64,000 nt of DNA from Xenorhabdus yunnanensis (GCF_028598805.1 NZ_JAQRFI010000004.1:103366-167365), one strand, 5' to 3'. Positions 19,751 to 32,150 are shown, counted from the stretch's first letter. The notes: generated from the letters alone by a model not told the origin. Numbers and translations: made by a program.

Positions 19751-19767
19751 AACAAGTCCGATCAGGT
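19751..19767 (-). promoter_or_regulatory. FadR site upstream of fabB
   Basis: AACAAGTCCGATCAGGT directly abuts the FabR palindrome. It is close to the reverse complement of the FadR site known at E. coli fabA, differing only at its end. FadR activates unsaturated fatty acid genes from this position relative to FabR. Confidence 0.7.
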
Positions 19768-19885
19768 TAAAAACTCATGGAAAAATTGATCCAGATTCAA
19801 CTCTGAAGCTCTACCATGGGTGGTGCAAACAAATGAAGACCATTAAAATCCCCATATTATTGTTATCAACAGTACAGGCATTATT

Positions 19886-21934
19886 GTGAAAAACCGTACT
19901 ATCAACAGCGCAACCCTAAGCTGGAATGAGCAGGGCACCCCCATTTCAGAGCAGTTTGATGATGTTTATTTTTCAAATCAAGATGGCTTAGAAGAAACTT
20001 TATATGTATTTTTGAAAGGCAACCATTTTCCTCAACGCTTTAATACACATTCCCGTCCAGAGTGTGTTATTGCAGAAACAGGGTTCGGTACTGGATTGAA
20101 TTTTCTGACACTTTGGCGAACTTTCGCTCATTTTAGGCAACAATATCCTGAAGCTGTATTAAAACGACTTCATTATATCAGTTTTGAAAAATATCCATTA
20201 AAACCAGATGACCTGAAAACAGCACACCAACGCTGGCCTGAACTTAACGAGTTTTCTGTACAATTATGTCAACAATGGCCCTTACCATTAGCTGGTTGTC
20301 ATAGATTGATTCTGGATAATGGCGCAGTCACTCTGGATCTTTGGTTCGGGGATGTAAATGATCTATTACCAAAGATAAATTCAAACCTGACAGGGAAAAT
20401 TGATGCTTGGTTTTTAGATGGTTTTGCACCCTCCAAAAATCCACAGATGTGGAGTGAACAGTTGTTCGCTGCAATGGCAAAATTTTGTCGCCCTGAAGGT
20501 ACATTTGCAACATTCACATCTGCTGGTATCGTTCGTCGAGGATTACAAAAAGCAGGCTTTAATGTCACCAAACTTAAAGGATTTGGGCGTAAAAGGGAGA
20601 TGTTGACTGGTACCTTATCTCCATTAAATGGTTCAACTCCCTTATCCAACTTACCATGGTTTTCTCGCAAAGCTGCTCTCCATGCCGATGATATTGCAAT
20701 CATCGGTGGCGGTATTGCCAGTGCACTGACTGCACTTGCTCTATTGCGCCGTGGCGCCAAAGTCACACTATATTGTCAGGATGATCAACCTGCTCAGAAT
20801 GCATCAGGCAATCAACAAGGTGCTATTTATCCCTTATTGAACGGTAATGACGACCCATTAGAACGCTTCTTTACATCAGCATTTACTTTTGCCCGCCGTC
20901 AGTATGCTCAATTAATTGACGAAAATGTATTGTTTGATCATCAATGGTGTGGCGTCAGCCAATTAGCTTATGATGAAAAAAGTGCGAATAAAATTAGCAA
21001 AATGCTACGAACAGCATGGCCAGAAGAAATCGCGCTTGGTATGAACCGTAACCAATTAAGCCACATAAGTGGATTAGATGTGAATTATGATGGTATTCAC
21101 TACTCACAAGGAGGATGGTTATACCCAGCACAACTCACCCAAGCGGTGATTAAACTTGCTGAACAGCGTGGAATGCAGATTTATTTTAATCATAAAGTAA
21201 CGCAGCTCATTCAAAGTGAAAGCGGTTGGCAGTTACAAATTGAACATAAAGAAAGCCTGCAATGCAAAAATCACAATGTTGTCATTATTGCTAATGGTCA
21301 CTGTCTACCACAATTTGAACAAACTAAAAAACTTCCTGTAACCGCTGTTCGTGGGCAAGTTAGCCATATCCCAACTACAGATAACCTGCGCCAATTAAAA
21401 AGTGTGCTGTGTTACGATGGTTACATGACACCCGTTAATTCTAATAATCAATATCACTGTATCGGTGCCAGTTATCAACGCAAGCAATTGGATACACAAT
21501 ACTCCTCTGTCGAACAACAAGAAAACCGTGAACGTTTATTAAAATGTTTTCCTGATGTTGACTGGCCGCAGGAAGTTGATATTTCAGAAGGGAAATCCCG
21601 CCAGGGTATACGGTGTGTCATTCGGGATCATATGCCAATGATTGGGAACGTTCCTGTTTTAAGTGAACTGATGAATAAATATGCAAATTTATCTCGGCAA
21701 ATAAATACTAATAAGGCTATTGAAGAGTCTCCTTGTTACCTAAATTTATTTGTTCTTGGTGCGTTAGGTTCGCGTGGATTATGTTCTGCTCCTTTAAGCG
21801 CAGAATTACTGGCTAGCCAGATTTTTGGAGAAGCCCTGCCACTTGATGATGAGACATTAGCAGCGTTACACCCAAACCGCTTTTGGGTTAGAAAACTATT
21901 ACGCGGCAAAACCGTTAAAACAGAAAAACCTTAA
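19886..21934 (+). CDS. mnmC: bifunctional tRNA mnm5s2U biosynthesis protein MnmC
   Basis: A 682-residue fusion that finishes mnm5s2U34 in tRNA wobble positions. The N-terminal SAM methyltransferase domain (about 1-240) carries [17 protein letters not shown] and [17 protein letters not shown]. The C-terminal FAD-dependent demodification domain starts with [21 protein letters not shown] near residue 270. The start is GTG at 19886, which reproduces the family N-terminus; the ribosome-binding site is poor (AGG). It is divergent from fabB. Confidence 0.95.
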   Translation: MKNRTINSATLSWNEQGTPISEQFDDVYFSNQDGLEETLYVFLKGNHFPQRFNTHSRPECVIAETGFGTGLNFLTLWRTFAHFRQQYPEAVLKRLHYISFEKYPLKPDDLKTAHQRWPELNEFSVQLCQQWPLPLAGCHRLILDNGAVTLDLWFGDVNDLLPKINSNLTGKIDAWFLDGFAPSKNPQMWSEQLFAAMAKFCRPEGTFATFTSAGIVRRGLQKAGFNVTKLKGFGRKREMLTGTLSPLNGSTPLSNLPWFSRKAALHADDIAIIGGGIASALTALALLRRGAKVTLYCQDDQPAQNASGNQQGAIYPLLNGNDDPLERFFTSAFTFARRQYAQLIDENVLFDHQWCGVSQLAYDEKSANKISKMLRTAWPEEIALGMNRNQLSHISGLDVNYDGIHYSQGGWLYPAQLTQAVIKLAEQRGMQIYFNHKVTQLIQSESGWQLQIEHKESLQCKNHNVVIIANGHCLPQFEQTKKLPVTAVRGQVSHIPTTDNLRQLKSVLCYDGYMTPVNSNNQYHCIGASYQRKQLDTQYSSVEQQENRERLLKCFPDVDWPQEVDISEGKSRQGIRCVIRDHMPMIGNVPVLSELMNKYANLSRQINTNKAIEESPCYLNLFVLGALGSRGLCSAPLSAELLASQIFGEALPLDDETLAALHPNRFWVRKLLRGKTVKTEKP

Positions 21935-21947
21935 AGAAGTTGATCTT

Positions 21948-21993
21948 TTTACACCAGATATGCAGATATAGAAAAAGTCATATCTGGTGTAAA
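21948..21993. terminator. perfect 15-bp inverted repeat after mnmC
   Basis: TTTACACCAGATATG (21948-21962) and its exact complement (21979-21993) are separated by a 16-nt loop, between convergent mnmC and the GNAT gene. No strong T-run follows on either strand, so Rho-independent termination is not certain. Confidence 0.55.
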
Positions 21994-22043
21994 TTCCAAG
22001 ATCTTCATTCTCAAAAACTGGAACCATGCTCAAGCTCATTATC

Positions 22044-22586
22044 TTATTCAGGTATAACAGGCATAGTAGATACAGTAAGCAAAAGTTTCATTGCACAACG
22101 TTGTTCTTCAGCAAATCCATAATCAATTTCACTTTGTAATATTTGGCGTAATGACTCTGTCATCTGCTGAAAATCTAAGATCTCAAATCCCAATTTGTGA
22201 TAAAAGGGAGCATTCCAGTTAACATAACGAAAAGTTGTCAATGTAACAGCGTTAAAATGGCGCAGCTCTGCAACTATAATTACCTTATCAATCAATGCCT
22301 TTCCGATGCTATTTCTCTGCCAATCTTCATGCACAGAAATCTCCATAATATGTAGCCCACCATCCAACGGCTTAGCCAAAATAAAACCAATAGGCTGAGA
22401 CATCTCATTAAGTGCAACCCAGCTATTGCCCTGCGCAATATACTCCAAATGCTGCTCCTCCGTTTGTACATGACCATCAGCTATCCAAGCCAATTCAGGT
22501 ATAAACCTAAATAACTTCGCAGCAGAATGTTCTATTTCGGGTAATTGGATTACATCTGATTTTTTTGTTAAACGAATAGAAAACAT
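22044..22586 (-). CDS. GNAT-family N-acetyltransferase
   Basis: A 180-residue acetyltransferase with the GNAT acetyl-CoA core: an EISVHEDWQRNSIGKALID pyrophosphate loop (Q/RxxGxG-like, here QRNSIGKAL) and the APFYHKLGFEI segment near residue 135. The substrate is unknown. It is transcribed alone and converges on mnmC. It is not part of the E. coli fabB-mnmC-yfcL neighbourhood, so it is an accessory gene here. Confidence 0.8.
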   Translation of the reverse strand: MFSIRLTKKSDVIQLPEIEHSAAKLFRFIPELAWIADGHVQTEEQHLEYIAQGNSWVALNEMSQPIGFILAKPLDGGLHIMEISVHEDWQRNSIGKALIDKVIIVAELRHFNAVTLTTFRYVNWNAPFYHKLGFEILDFQQMTESLRQILQSEIDYGFAEEQRCAMKLLLTVSTMPVIPE

Positions 22587-22960
22587 AGATTACCTTAGGC
22601 ACCCTGCAATTTTATTCAATTAATTAATAGAAAAAATATATCCTAAAAACACACCTACAGAGGTTATATTTTTCTACATTAGTGAGTATTAAATAACATA
22701 AACCTCATTGCAGCAATAATTATGCCAGAAAGACCAAACATTATTGTTATCATCCATTTTGTTTGGGAAAATATCTTAAGTACTCAAGAAAAATTAATTG
22801 AATTGCTAACTGTAAAATCAATTTAAAAATCCATATCACTTTACTTTATGTTCATAACAAAAAAACAAATAAAGATGAAGATGTCGCCATTTATTCTCAT
22901 TATTGAGAGTCAATACGAATTTTTTTGTAATCATAGATAAGTGATTACTCTATTCAACCA
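22587..22960. other. gene-free stretch between the GNAT gene and yfcL
   Basis: This is AT-rich sequence with no convincing gene. The only coding hint is a 24-codon minus-strand frame at 22679-22753 with a hydrophobic translation ([18 protein letters not shown]). It has no clear ribosome-binding site and is too short to call. Confidence 0.5.
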
Positions 22961-22987
22961 AAAATAAAGGGCTACATAAATAGCCCT
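22961..22987 (-). terminator. Rho-independent terminator of yfcL
   Basis: AGGGCTA and TAGCCCT pair around a 6-nt loop and are followed on the minus strand by TTATTTTT, 28 bp after the yfcL stop. Confidence 0.8.
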
Positions 22988-23014
22988 AAATAGAAATAAT
23001 TGCGTATTAATGAA

Positions 23015-23290
23015 TTAATTTTTTGCACTATCCAGTAGTTTTTGCCAAGTTGACAAAACCAAAACCTGATCTGGTGGAGTCAGTTCTCCCGCTTTAATTG
23101 CTTTGTTAACACTTTCTTCAACACGCTGATGGAGCTGGTCAGCAGTGTTTGCCCCTTCTTGCTCTAATTCAGCAACAGCTAATGTCAGATGCCCGCGGAG
23201 GTATCCACCAGCAAATAATTCGTCATCACTGGCATGTTCAACCATATTATCAATTTGCGCCAGAATGCGTGTTTCAAACTCTGCGAGCAT
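23015..23290 (-). CDS. yfcL: YfcL family protein
   Basis: A 91-residue protein matching E. coli YfcL over its length ([42 protein letters not shown] is the conserved part, residues 2-43). Its function is unknown. GAGG precedes the ATG. It lies 22 bp after epmC in the conserved aroC-yfcA-epmC-yfcL group. Confidence 0.9.
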   Translation of the reverse strand: MLAEFETRILAQIDNMVEHASDDELFAGGYLRGHLTLAVAELEQEGANTADQLHQRVEESVNKAIKAGELTPPDQVLVLSTWQKLLDSAKN

Positions 23291-23312
23291 TATTTTTTCC
23301 TCAAAATCAATT

Positions 23313-23864
23313 TCAATTAGCCAAGAGATTTTCCGGATAAGGAAAATGCTCTGCTTTTAGTGGAGGCGTATTGTAAAACGATTGCAGACCTTGAATAAAG
23401 CGTGCAGCTCGTGTGGGAATCCCATTTTCAAGGTATTGCATGACTTGCCCATGCACTTTCCGCTGAAAAGCAAGGCGATCCGGCTCAAAATCGCCTTCAA
23501 GGTTGTCACAACTGATGTTAAATGAAAACCCCGCCGCTACACAGAATAACCATTCCAGCGACTGCGGTTTGATCTCCACTTTTTCAAATTCACCCTGAGT
23601 TTGAGCATCACGCCCATCAGGGCAATACCAGTAACCGAAATCAATCAGTTTGCGGCGCTCTTCTCCCGCAATGCACCAATGAGAAATTTCATGCAATCCA
23701 CTGGCATAAAAGCCATGAGCAAACACTATTCGGTTATAGTTCACTTCCTCATCTGCAGGTAGATAAATCGGCTCATCATCACCTTTTATCAAACGGGTGT
23801 TATAGTCATTACTAAAGCAATTATCAAAAATTTCAATCAGTTGTTGATAATGATGTGCAGTCAT
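23313..23864 (-). CDS. epmC: elongation factor P hydroxylase EpmC
   Basis: A 183-residue protein matching YfcM/EpmC, which hydroxylates the beta-lysylated lysine of EF-P as the last modification step. Conserved segments are [25 protein letters not shown] (with the likely metal-binding His residues) and [16 protein letters not shown]. It lies between yfcA and yfcL. Confidence 0.93.
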   Translation of the reverse strand: MTAHHYQQLIEIFDNCFSNDYNTRLIKGDDEPIYLPADEEVNYNRIVFAHGFYASGLHEISHWCIAGEERRKLIDFGYWYCPDGRDAQTQGEFEKVEIKPQSLEWLFCVAAGFSFNISCDNLEGDFEPDRLAFQRKVHGQVMQYLENGIPTRAARFIQGLQSFYNTPPLKAEHFPYPENLLAN

Positions 23865-23885
23865 GTATTAATGCAGAATCCTAAA

Positions 23886-24686
23886 TCAAAAATAAAATGC
23901 CAACCAAGAACGGATAGTATCTCCATAATGGTCATAAAGAAGCTTGATGCTCATCAAAAAAGAAATAGTCACCAACATCGGACGAATAAGTTTCTGCCCT
24001 CTGCTCAGCACCAAACCAGCGCCTAACCTCGCACCAATCATTTGCCCTATCAGCATCACAGAGCCCACCAGCCATAAGACCTGTCCACCAAGAATAAAGA
24101 ACCCCAACGCACCGATGTTAGATGCAAAGTTCAGTACCTTGGCATGGGCCGTTGCTTTTGCCAAATTGTAGCCACAAAGCATGACATAAGAGAGTGCGAA
24201 AAAAGATCCCGTTCCCGGCCCAAACACGCCATCGTAAAAGCCAACCCCACACCCGGCGAGACAACCAAATGCAATTGGACCAAGACGATGTTGCCGATCT
24301 TCTGCTCCAATATTCGGCACTAATAGAAAATAAAGGCCGATAATTATCACCAGCATCGGTAATAAATAACGCAGAAAATCCGGTGACACAAATTGAACCA
24401 ACAAAGCCCCCAACATGGCACCAATTATCGTCATGACAATCGCAAAACGCTGGGAACGCAAATCCACTATACCGCGGCGGATAAAATAAAGGCTGGCAGA
24501 TAAAGAACCACCCACAGCCTGTAATTTATTTGTTGCCAGTGTCTGGACAGGAGAAACCCCTGCTGATAGCAGGGCTGGAATGGTCAATAATCCACCGCCT
24601 CCTGCAATAGAATCGATAAATCCCGCAACTATCGCAACCAAAAATAGGAAACCGTAAATTTCCGGCCCTAACAATGTCCATTCCAT
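23886..24686 (-). CDS. yfcA: TauE/SafE-family permease YfcA
   Basis: A 266-residue inner-membrane protein with about eight helices. The family signature AGFIDSIAGGGGLLTIPALL is near the N-terminus, and it is repeated in GCGVGFYDGVFGPGTGSFFALSYVML. It is a putative anion/organosulfonate exporter of unknown substrate. The ATG at 24686 has GGTGA 8 nt upstream; the in-frame GTG at 24698 is part of that ribosome-binding site. E. coli has mepA between aroC and yfcA; it is absent here. Confidence 0.88.
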   Translation of the reverse strand: MEWTLLGPEIYGFLFLVAIVAGFIDSIAGGGGLLTIPALLSAGVSPVQTLATNKLQAVGGSLSASLYFIRRGIVDLRSQRFAIVMTIIGAMLGALLVQFVSPDFLRYLLPMLVIIIGLYFLLVPNIGAEDRQHRLGPIAFGCLAGCGVGFYDGVFGPGTGSFFALSYVMLCGYNLAKATAHAKVLNFASNIGALGFFILGGQVLWLVGSVMLIGQMIGARLGAGLVLSRGQKLIRPMLVTISFLMSIKLLYDHYGDTIRSWLAFYF

Positions 24687-24780
24687 TATACATTTCACCA
24701 GAAAACTGCTTGCCTATTATCACGATGCCTTTCAGCCTCTGCCGAGGCTTACATCAGGTATCAGGAGCCTCTTCCTTAAA

Positions 24781-25866
24781 CTACCAACGTGGAAGCGGTG
24801 GCGTCACATCAGCACATTGTGCCCGCTGACGTAATAAGTGGTCCATAAGTACAATCGCCATCATTGCTTCTGCGATGGGCACAGCTCGGATACCAACACA
24901 AGGATCGTGTCGGCCACGAGTTACCATATCCACCTCTTCTCCCTGACGGTTGACTGTTTTACCTGGCACCATAATGCTGGATGTCGGTTTCAGGGCAATA
25001 TGCGCAACAATCGGCTGACTACTACTAATTCCGCCTAAAATGCCGCCAGCATGATTACTGGTAAATCCCTCAGTCGTCATTTCATCGCGGTTTTCGCTGC
25101 CACGTAAATTTACAACACCGAAACCGTCACCGATTTCAACGCCTTTCACCGCGTTAATACTCATCAAGGCATGAGCAATATCTGCATCCAAACGGTCAAA
25201 CACTGGTTCGCCCAATCCCGCGGGTACGTTTTCAGCAACTACACTGACTCTCGCGCCAATGGAATTGCCTTCTTTTTTTAATGCCCGAAGCAATTCATCA
25301 AGCTGGGTCAGCTTACTGGCATCGGGGCAGAAAAAAGGGTTCTGTTCAACAAGATCCCAATCTTTCAGTTCACAATGAATATCACCCATCTGGGTCAGGC
25401 AGGCACGAATAAGAATCCCGTGTTTTTCGAATAAGTATTTTTTAGCAATTGCTCCTGCTGCAACGCGCATAGCAGTTTCACGGGCTGATGAACGTCCGCC
25501 GCCACGATAATCACGCAGTCCATATTTTTGTTCGTAGGTATAGTCAGCATGGCCCGGGCGGAAAACATCTTTAATCGCACTGTAATCTTGTGAACGCTGA
25601 TCGGTGTTTTCAATCATCAGACCAATACTGGTCCCTGTTGTCACTCCGTCAAAAACACCTGAAAGAATACGAACTTGATCTGGCTCACGACGCTGTGTCG
25701 TATAACGGGAAGTGCCCGGGCGACGTCTGTCCAAGTCAATTTGCAAATCAGCTTCTGTAATAACAATGCCTGGTGGAACACCATCAACAATGCATCCCAG
25801 TGCGATTCCGTGAGATTCACCAAATGTGGTGACACGAAAAAACTGCCCAATACTATTTCCTGCCAT
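24781..25866 (-). CDS. aroC: chorismate synthase AroC
   Basis: A 361-residue FMN-dependent lyase that converts EPSP to chorismate. The three signature regions are present: [18 protein letters not shown] near the N-terminus, the Arg/Ser-rich [19 protein letters not shown], and [19 protein letters not shown] near the C-terminus. It is downstream of prmB as in E. coli. Confidence 0.97.
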   Translation of the reverse strand: MAGNSIGQFFRVTTFGESHGIALGCIVDGVPPGIVITEADLQIDLDRRRPGTSRYTTQRREPDQVRILSGVFDGVTTGTSIGLMIENTDQRSQDYSAIKDVFRPGHADYTYEQKYGLRDYRGGGRSSARETAMRVAAGAIAKKYLFEKHGILIRACLTQMGDIHCELKDWDLVEQNPFFCPDASKLTQLDELLRALKKEGNSIGARVSVVAENVPAGLGEPVFDRLDADIAHALMSINAVKGVEIGDGFGVVNLRGSENRDEMTTEGFTSNHAGGILGGISSSQPIVAHIALKPTSSIMVPGKTVNRQGEEVDMVTRGRHDPCVGIRAVPIAEAMMAIVLMDHLLRQRAQCADVTPPLPRW

Positions 25867-26080
25867 TCCTACCCTGCCATCATTATTTATGCGTTAAAAA
25901 TGAGATCGAATAACAATAACTCACCCAATGATTAAAACCTATCTTATTTCAGCAATTTTATTTGCCTTTAAACCCATGATATTTCAAACCACAACATTAT
26001 TGGCTACGCTATGGTTTTCACTTGATTAGGTATAATTTAATACAGTGTCTGTTTTAATCATTGAGTACTATGAAAAATTA

Positions 26081-27013
26081 TTAATCTTTGAACTGTTGGA
26101 AATATTCGTGATACTCAACCAGTTGCTGGCGAGTCAGCATGAAAACACCATCACCACCATGTTCGAATTCTAACCATGTAAATGGCACTTCTGGATATTG
26201 TTCAATCAGATGTACCATGCTATTACCGACTTCACAAATAAGCACCCCATCTTCCGTGAGGAAATCAGGTGCTGTTGCCAGAATACGGCGAGCCAGTTGC
26301 AATCCATCAACTCCCGCAGCCAACCCCAATTCAGGTTCACAGCGGAATTCGTCTGGTAGATCGTCCATGTCTTCTTCATCCACATACGGAGGATTAGTGA
26401 CAATAAGATCATATTTTATTGGTGGCATGTCGCGGAAGAGATCTGAATGAATCGGAATGACGCGATGGGAAAGACCGTGATTCTCGATATTCTGCTCAGT
26501 GATCGCCAGTGCATCAGCTGAAATGTCCACTGCATCCACTTCAGCTTCAGGAAATGCATGAGCACAAGCAATCGCAATACAACCGCTGCCAGTACAAAGA
26601 TCCAAAATGGTCGATGGTTCATGTGAAATCAACCCTGCAAATTGATTGTTAATCAATTCGCCAATCGGTGAACGAGGAACCAAAACCCGCTCATCAACAT
26701 AAAATTCGTGACCACAGAACCAAGCACGATTTGTCAGGTAAGCGACTGGAATACGCTTATTAATACGACACAAAACACGCTCAACAATGAGATGGCGCTC
26801 TGTTGATGTTAAGCGCGATGTCATCATTGTTTCGGGAATATCCTGAGGCAAATGCAAAGTGGGGAGAACTAATTGCAAAGCCTCATCCCACGGATTATCC
26901 GTTCCATGCCCATAATAGATATTGGCAGCATTAAAACGGCTGGCAGACCAACGGAGCATATCCTGAATGGTCTGTAACTCTGTAACAACCTCATCTACAA
27001 AAATCTTATCCAA
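26081..27013 (-). CDS. prmB: ribosomal protein uL3 N5-glutamine methyltransferase PrmB
   Basis: A 310-residue SAM-dependent methyltransferase that methylates ribosomal protein L3 on Gln150. The SAM motif [20 protein letters not shown] and the substrate motif [11 protein letters not shown] (NPPY) are present. In E. coli it is directly divergent from smrB; here the hut island separates them by about 8.5 kb. Confidence 0.95.
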   Translation of the reverse strand: MDKIFVDEVVTELQTIQDMLRWSASRFNAANIYYGHGTDNPWDEALQLVLPTLHLPQDIPETMMTSRLTSTERHLIVERVLCRINKRIPVAYLTNRAWFCGHEFYVDERVLVPRSPIGELINNQFAGLISHEPSTILDLCTGSGCIAIACAHAFPEAEVDAVDISADALAITEQNIENHGLSHRVIPIHSDLFRDMPPIKYDLIVTNPPYVDEEDMDDLPDEFRCEPELGLAAGVDGLQLARRILATAPDFLTEDGVLICEVGNSMVHLIEQYPEVPFTWLEFEHGGDGVFMLTRQQLVEYHEYFQQFKD

Positions 27014-27221
27014 AAACCACCCCCAAATAATAAAAATGTATTAACGCACTAGTTTGCCATGTTCCCTGACACAAATCAGCTTTCTGAACATGCGAATTAT
27101 CTCAAGAATCGATTGTCTTTGGGAGAAAAGAGGGTATTAGAGGAAAAAAATGGTATTAGGAGAGAAAATCGTATAATGCCACCCTACACAAGCAGAGCGG
27201 CATTTTTAGATCAGTTGCTGG

Positions 27222-28580
27222 TTATTTAGCTTTTTTCACCCATATGTAATAGCTTATTGTCAATAATGCTATCCATACCACCCCAACGTACAATGCAATT
27301 CGGGTATTGGGGAAATAGCCTAATACAGCAATAACAAATGCCATAAAAGCAATGGCCAGAGTCGGCGCAACAGGCCAAAAGGGAACTGGGAATTTAAGCT
27401 GTTTGGCTTCTTCTGCTGGCATTTTACGACGCATGACATATTGTGACAGCAAAATCATCAGCCATACCCAGACGGTTGCAAATGTCGCGATAGAAGCAAT
27501 GATGATGAAAACTTTTTCTGGCAGAAAGTAATTTAAAACAACACCTATCAACAAAATCCCTGACATTACCAGCACAGTGACCCATGGTACTCCGCTTTTA
27601 GTCAATTGTGTAAAAGTAGCTGGAGCCTGTTTTTCCTGCGCCATGCCATACATCATCCGCCCTGCACCAAAAATATCACTGTTGATCGCAGAAATTGCAG
27701 CGGTGATCACGACAATATTCAAAATATTAGCTGCTGAATCAATTCCTAAACTAGAGAATATCTGAACGAATGGACTGCCACTTTGCCCCACTTGATTCCA
27801 CGGGTAAATACACATCAAAACAAACAGTGTAAGAACATAAAACAGTAAGATACGGAATGGAACTGCATTGATTGCGCGTGGGATGGATTTTTCCGGATTT
27901 TTAGCTTCACTGGCTGTGATACCAATGACTTCAATACCACCAAAGGCAAACATAACGACCGTAAACGAGGCTATCACTCCCGCTATACCGTTGGGCATGA
28001 ACCCACCATGTTCCCATAAGTTAGATAAGCCAGTGACATGACCCGCTTCCTGACCAAATCCATACATCATTATGGCAAAACCGCCAACAATCATGGCAAT
28101 AATTGCAGCAACCTTAATGATAGAAAGCCAAAATTCCATTTCACCAAAGACTTTAACGTTACATAGGTTTATTGCCCCAATGAAAAAGACAATGCTAAGT
28201 ACCCAAATCCACTGTTCAACATGGGGAAACCAGAGCTTCATGTAGATGCCGAATGCGGTAACGTCAGCCAGACAAACAACTAACATTTCAAAAACATAAG
28301 TCCATCCGGTCAGAAAACCCGCCAGTGGCCCTAAATAGTGGGTGGCATAATAAGAGAAAGATCCCGGTGCAGAACGATGTACCGCCATTTCCCCCAATGC
28401 CCGCATGACCATGAATACTGCCGCGCCACCTATTGCATAAGCCAACAATACCGCTGGCCCCGCAGCTTTAATGGCCTCCGCTGAACCGTAGAAAAGACCT
28501 GTGCCAATCGCCGATCCCAGAGCCATAAATCGAATGTGGCGAACGCTTAACCCTCGCTTGAGTTGTGAGATGTTTTGCAT
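27222..28580 (-). CDS. amino acid permease, probable histidine transporter of the hut operon
   Basis: A 452-residue APC-family permease with twelve helices, closest in appearance to ProY/HutT-type transporters. The N-terminal [20 protein letters not shown] and the [17 protein letters not shown] loop are characteristic. It is the third gene of the hutU-hutH-permease operon, 92 bp after hutH, with a REP-like hairpin in the gap. The context argues for histidine or urocanate import; a proline permease is the alternative. Confidence 0.85.
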   Translation of the reverse strand: MQNISQLKRGLSVRHIRFMALGSAIGTGLFYGSAEAIKAAGPAVLLAYAIGGAAVFMVMRALGEMAVHRSAPGSFSYYATHYLGPLAGFLTGWTYVFEMLVVCLADVTAFGIYMKLWFPHVEQWIWVLSIVFFIGAINLCNVKVFGEMEFWLSIIKVAAIIAMIVGGFAIMMYGFGQEAGHVTGLSNLWEHGGFMPNGIAGVIASFTVVMFAFGGIEVIGITASEAKNPEKSIPRAINAVPFRILLFYVLTLFVLMCIYPWNQVGQSGSPFVQIFSSLGIDSAANILNIVVITAAISAINSDIFGAGRMMYGMAQEKQAPATFTQLTKSGVPWVTVLVMSGILLIGVVLNYFLPEKVFIIIASIATFATVWVWLMILLSQYVMRRKMPAEEAKQLKFPVPFWPVAPTLAIAFMAFVIAVLGYFPNTRIALYVGVVWIALLTISYYIWVKKAK

Positions 28581-28633
28581 GATTTATCCTTGTGTCTTTT
28601 ATTATTAGATTGGAAGAGATAAATACTACGATA

Positions 28634-28654
28634 AGGCCGGATGCTATCCGGCCT
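28634..28654 (-). repeat. REP-like GC-rich hairpin between hutH and the permease gene
   Basis: AGGCCGGAT and ATCCGGCCT form a 9-bp stem with a 3-nt loop. The sequence resembles enterobacterial REP palindromes (GCCGGAT...ATCCGGC). It could protect the hutUH mRNA 3' end and lower permease expression. Confidence 0.7.
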
Positions 28655-28672
28655 AAAACGATGTGTTTGTAC

Positions 28673-30205
28673 TTAGTTTTCTAAGATCTTGCCAACAGGC
28701 AACAATGCAGAAAGTTGCTGCTCAGCCAACAACTGGATTGCTTCCTTAATATCCGGTGCGAAAAAGCGATCTTTATCATAATGTGCGACTTTATCGCGGA
28801 GGATATGGCGGGCTTTTTCCAAAATCAGGCTGCTCTGCAAGCCATGACGAAAATCCATGCCCTGACATGCCGTCAACCATTCAATTGCCAAAATTCCACG
28901 CACGTTATCTGCCATTTCCCACAGGCGACGACCTGCGGCCGGTGCCATTGAAACGTGATCTTCCTGATTGGCAGAAGTTGGCAGACTGTCGACACTGGAA
29001 GGATGCGCCAACGCTTTGTTTTCACTTGCCAGAGCTGCCGCAGTCACTTGAGCAATCATGAAACCGGAGTTCACACCACTGTTTTCGACCAAGAATGGTG
29101 GCAACTGAGACATATTACTGTCCATCAGCAAGGCAATACGACGTTCTGACAATGAACCAATTTCTGCCAAAGCGATAGCCAGATTATCCGATGCCATAGC
29201 AACAGGTTCAGCGTGGAAGTTACCGCCAGAAATCACTTCATCTTCTTCAGCAAATACCAGCGGATTATCTGAAACCGCATTGGCTTCAACTATAATCACG
29301 TCAGCAGCATGGCGGATTTGGGTTAAACAAGCCCCCATCACTTGTGGCTGACAGCGCAATGAATAAGGATCTTGGACTTTCGGGCAGTTTTTGTGCGAGT
29401 CAGAAATTCCACTCTGGTCTTCCAATACCAAACGGTAAAGGGCTGCCACATCAATTTGGCCTTTCTGACCTCGTGCGTCATGGATTCGCGCATCAAATGG
29501 TTTACGGGAACCAAGCGCAGCTTCAACAGACAAGGCACCACAAATAATAGCTGATGCAAGTAAATCTTCTGCGGCAAAAAGTCCTTTCAAAGCAAAGGCT
29601 GTAGAAGTTTGTGTACCATTGAGCAGCGCCAATCCTTCTTTAGCAACAAGGCAAATCGGCTTGAGTCCTGCTTTTTCCAGCGCGACTTTTGCCGGCAGCC
29701 ATTCACCACGATAGCGGGCTTTTCCTTCTCCCAACAATAACAGACTCATATGCGCCAATGGGGCTAAGTCACCGGAAGCTCCCACTGAACCCTTGCTTGG
29801 AATGCAAGGATAAATTTCAGCGTTGACCAAGGCAATCAATCCCTGAATCACTTCCAGACGAATGCCAGAATAGCCACGGGCAAGACTGTTGATTTTCAGC
29901 ACTATAATCAATCGGACAATTTCATCCGGCAGAGGCTCACCGACTCCCGCAGCATGTGACAACACGATAGAGCACTGCAATTCTTCCAAATCCTGTTCTG
30001 CAATACGGGTGTTCGCCAGCAAGCCAAAACCGGTATTGATACCATAAGCCGTTCTGTTTTCACTGATGATGCGATTCACACAAGCGACACTGCTCTCAAT
30101 GGCAGGAAAGCATTGTTCGTCCAAACTAATATGAACAGGGTGCTGATAAACATGGCGTAATTCTTCAAGCGTCATTTTTCCTGGGTGTATAGTAATGTTT
30201 CTCAT
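28673..30205 (-). CDS. hutH: histidine ammonia-lyase HutH
   Basis: A 510-residue cytosolic enzyme that deaminates histidine to urocanate, the first step of histidine degradation. The MIO cofactor forms from Ala143-Ser144-Gly145 in [11 protein letters not shown]. The catalytic Tyr lies in [10 protein letters not shown] (residues 52-61). It is 14 bp downstream of hutU in one operon, under HutC control. Confidence 0.97.
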   Translation of the reverse strand: MRNITIHPGKMTLEELRHVYQHPVHISLDEQCFPAIESSVACVNRIISENRTAYGINTGFGLLANTRIAEQDLEELQCSIVLSHAAGVGEPLPDEIVRLIIVLKINSLARGYSGIRLEVIQGLIALVNAEIYPCIPSKGSVGASGDLAPLAHMSLLLLGEGKARYRGEWLPAKVALEKAGLKPICLVAKEGLALLNGTQTSTAFALKGLFAAEDLLASAIICGALSVEAALGSRKPFDARIHDARGQKGQIDVAALYRLVLEDQSGISDSHKNCPKVQDPYSLRCQPQVMGACLTQIRHAADVIIVEANAVSDNPLVFAEEDEVISGGNFHAEPVAMASDNLAIALAEIGSLSERRIALLMDSNMSQLPPFLVENSGVNSGFMIAQVTAAALASENKALAHPSSVDSLPTSANQEDHVSMAPAAGRRLWEMADNVRGILAIEWLTACQGMDFRHGLQSSLILEKARHILRDKVAHYDKDRFFAPDIKEAIQLLAEQQLSALLPVGKILEN

Positions 30206-30219
30206 TTCAACAACGCTCC

Positions 30220-31914
30220 TTATTTTGTATCAGTCACAGGCAGGTCTAACATTGGCAGGTTTAGTCCCTGCTCTTTCGCACACTGGATAGCTACTTCATA
30301 ACCCGCATCAGCATGGCGCATAACTCCCGTTGCCGGATCATTGTGTAATACACGGGCAATGCGTTCAGCGGCTTCATCAGTTCCATCACAAACAATGACC
30401 ATGCCGGAATGTTGGGAGAATCCCATCCCAACGCCACCACCATGATGCAGGGAAACCCATGTCGCTCCACTGGCGGTATTCAGCAAGGCATTCAACAACG
30501 GCCAATCAGAAACAGCATCAGAACCATCTTGCATGGATTCAGTTTCACGATTAGGGCTGGCAACAGAGCCGGAATCCAAATGGTCACGACCAATCACGAT
30601 AGGTGCGGAAAGTTCCCCGCTGCGAACCATTTCATTGAATGCCAATCCCAATTTGGCACGATCTCCCAAACCTACCCAGCAAATACGTGCAGGCAACCCT
30701 TGGAAACTGATACGCTCTCTCGCCATATCCAACCAACGGTGTAAATGGGTGTCATGCGGCAATAGCTCTTTGACTTTGGCATCAGTTTTATAAATATCCT
30801 CAGGATCACCGGAGAGTGCCGACCAACGGAAAGGTCCGATACCACGGCAGAAAAGAGGACGAATGTAGGCAGGAACAAATCCAGGGAAATCAAAGGCGTG
30901 TTCAACACCCGATTCTTTCGCCATTTGGCGGATGTTATTACCATAATCGAATGTAGGTATTCCCTGCTTTTGGAAAGCCAGCATAGCTTCAACATGCATA
31001 GCCATTGAAGCTTTTGCCGCTTGAATCACGACTTCTGGTTCACTTTCAGCACGGCGGCAGTACTCTTCCCATGTCCAACCAGCAGGCAAATAGCCATGTA
31101 ATGGATCATGGGCGCTGGTCTGGTCTGTTACCATATCAGGACGCACACCACGACGAACCAATTCAGGCAAAATTTCAGCAGCATTACCGCACAATGCTAC
31201 AGATACTGCTTTGCCTTCTTGGGTATAACGTTCAATACGCGCCAAAGCATCATCCAAATCAACAGCCTGCTCATCCACATATTTGGTACGCAAACGAAAA
31301 TCAATGCGGCTTTGCTGGCACTCTATGGTTAATGAAGACACGCCTGCCAATGTTGCAGCCAGTGGCTGGGCTCCACCCATCCCTCCCAAACCCGCAGTCA
31401 AAACCCAACGTCCGGTCAAATTACCGTTGTAGTGTTGACGACCTGCTTCCACAAAAGTTTCGTAAGTTCCCTGAACAATGCCCTGACTCCCAATGTATAT
31501 CCAACTACCGGCAGTCATCTGACCATACATTGCCAGTCCCTTGGCATCCAATTCATTAAAATGTTCCCATGTCGCCCAATGTGGAACCAGATTCGAGTTT
31601 GCAATTAATACACGCGGAGCGTTTTCATGGGTTTTAAATACTCCCACGGGCTTACCTGATTGCACCAGCAAGGTTTCGTCATTTTCCAGGTTTTTCAGGG
31701 TTTCAACGATTTTTTCATAGCAGTCCCAGTTTCTGGCGGCACGACCAATTCCGCCATAAACGACCAATTCGCAGGGATTTTCTGCCACATCGGGATCAAG
31801 ATTATTCATGAGCATACGAAGTGGTGCTTCGGTCAACCAACTTTTTGCTGTGAGTTGCGTCCCTCTGGGAGAGCGAATGGTTACGTTGCTGAATTTATTA
31901 TTTTGCATCGTCAC
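30220..31914 (-). CDS. hutU: urocanate hydratase HutU
   Basis: A 564-residue NAD-dependent enzyme that hydrates urocanate to imidazolone propionate. Highly conserved family segments include [31 protein letters not shown] and the catalytic [16 protein letters not shown]. The GTG at 31914 has AGGA at 7-nt spacing and is preferred; the ATG at 31908 is the alternative. It is the first gene of its operon, with a HutC operator about 45 bp upstream. Confidence 0.97.
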   Translation of the reverse strand: MTMQNNKFSNVTIRSPRGTQLTAKSWLTEAPLRMLMNNLDPDVAENPCELVVYGGIGRAARNWDCYEKIVETLKNLENDETLLVQSGKPVGVFKTHENAPRVLIANSNLVPHWATWEHFNELDAKGLAMYGQMTAGSWIYIGSQGIVQGTYETFVEAGRQHYNGNLTGRWVLTAGLGGMGGAQPLAATLAGVSSLTIECQQSRIDFRLRTKYVDEQAVDLDDALARIERYTQEGKAVSVALCGNAAEILPELVRRGVRPDMVTDQTSAHDPLHGYLPAGWTWEEYCRRAESEPEVVIQAAKASMAMHVEAMLAFQKQGIPTFDYGNNIRQMAKESGVEHAFDFPGFVPAYIRPLFCRGIGPFRWSALSGDPEDIYKTDAKVKELLPHDTHLHRWLDMARERISFQGLPARICWVGLGDRAKLGLAFNEMVRSGELSAPIVIGRDHLDSGSVASPNRETESMQDGSDAVSDWPLLNALLNTASGATWVSLHHGGGVGMGFSQHSGMVIVCDGTDEAAERIARVLHNDPATGVMRHADAGYEVAIQCAKEQGLNLPMLDLPVTDTK

Positions 31915-31958
31915 GGTTTTTTCCTATTTCATCTTTATGAATTTTGTTAATTGTATAG

Positions 31959-31970
31959 TTGTATATACAT
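31959..31970. promoter_or_regulatory. HutC operator upstream of hutU
   Basis: TTGTATATACAT, containing the perfect palindrome TGTATATACA, lies about 45 bp upstream of hutU. The same 12-mer occurs in front of hutI. GntR/HutC repressors bind such palindromes and release them when urocanate is present. Confidence 0.8.
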
Positions 31971-32150
31971 GTATGTTCAATAGGAAAAAATGTGACGAAG
32001 GTAAAGTTGATAATACGGAGCACAATACTATTTACGATAAAAATCAATAAGATGATAATGATTTATTCCGTGATAAATAGGGAAATGTTTTTGCTGGTTT
32101 TGTGTTTAATATCACATTGATTTTACATTATTGTCACAATGATTGATGAG

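Noticed and set aside
22679..22753. 24-codon hydrophobic small-protein frame
   Set aside because: No clear ribosome-binding site and no family match; chance frames of this size are common in AT-rich DNA.
27121..27180. Two-copy repeat (GGTATTAG-like) upstream of prmB
   Set aside because: The copies match only partly and the period is unclear, so it was not counted among the tandem duplications.
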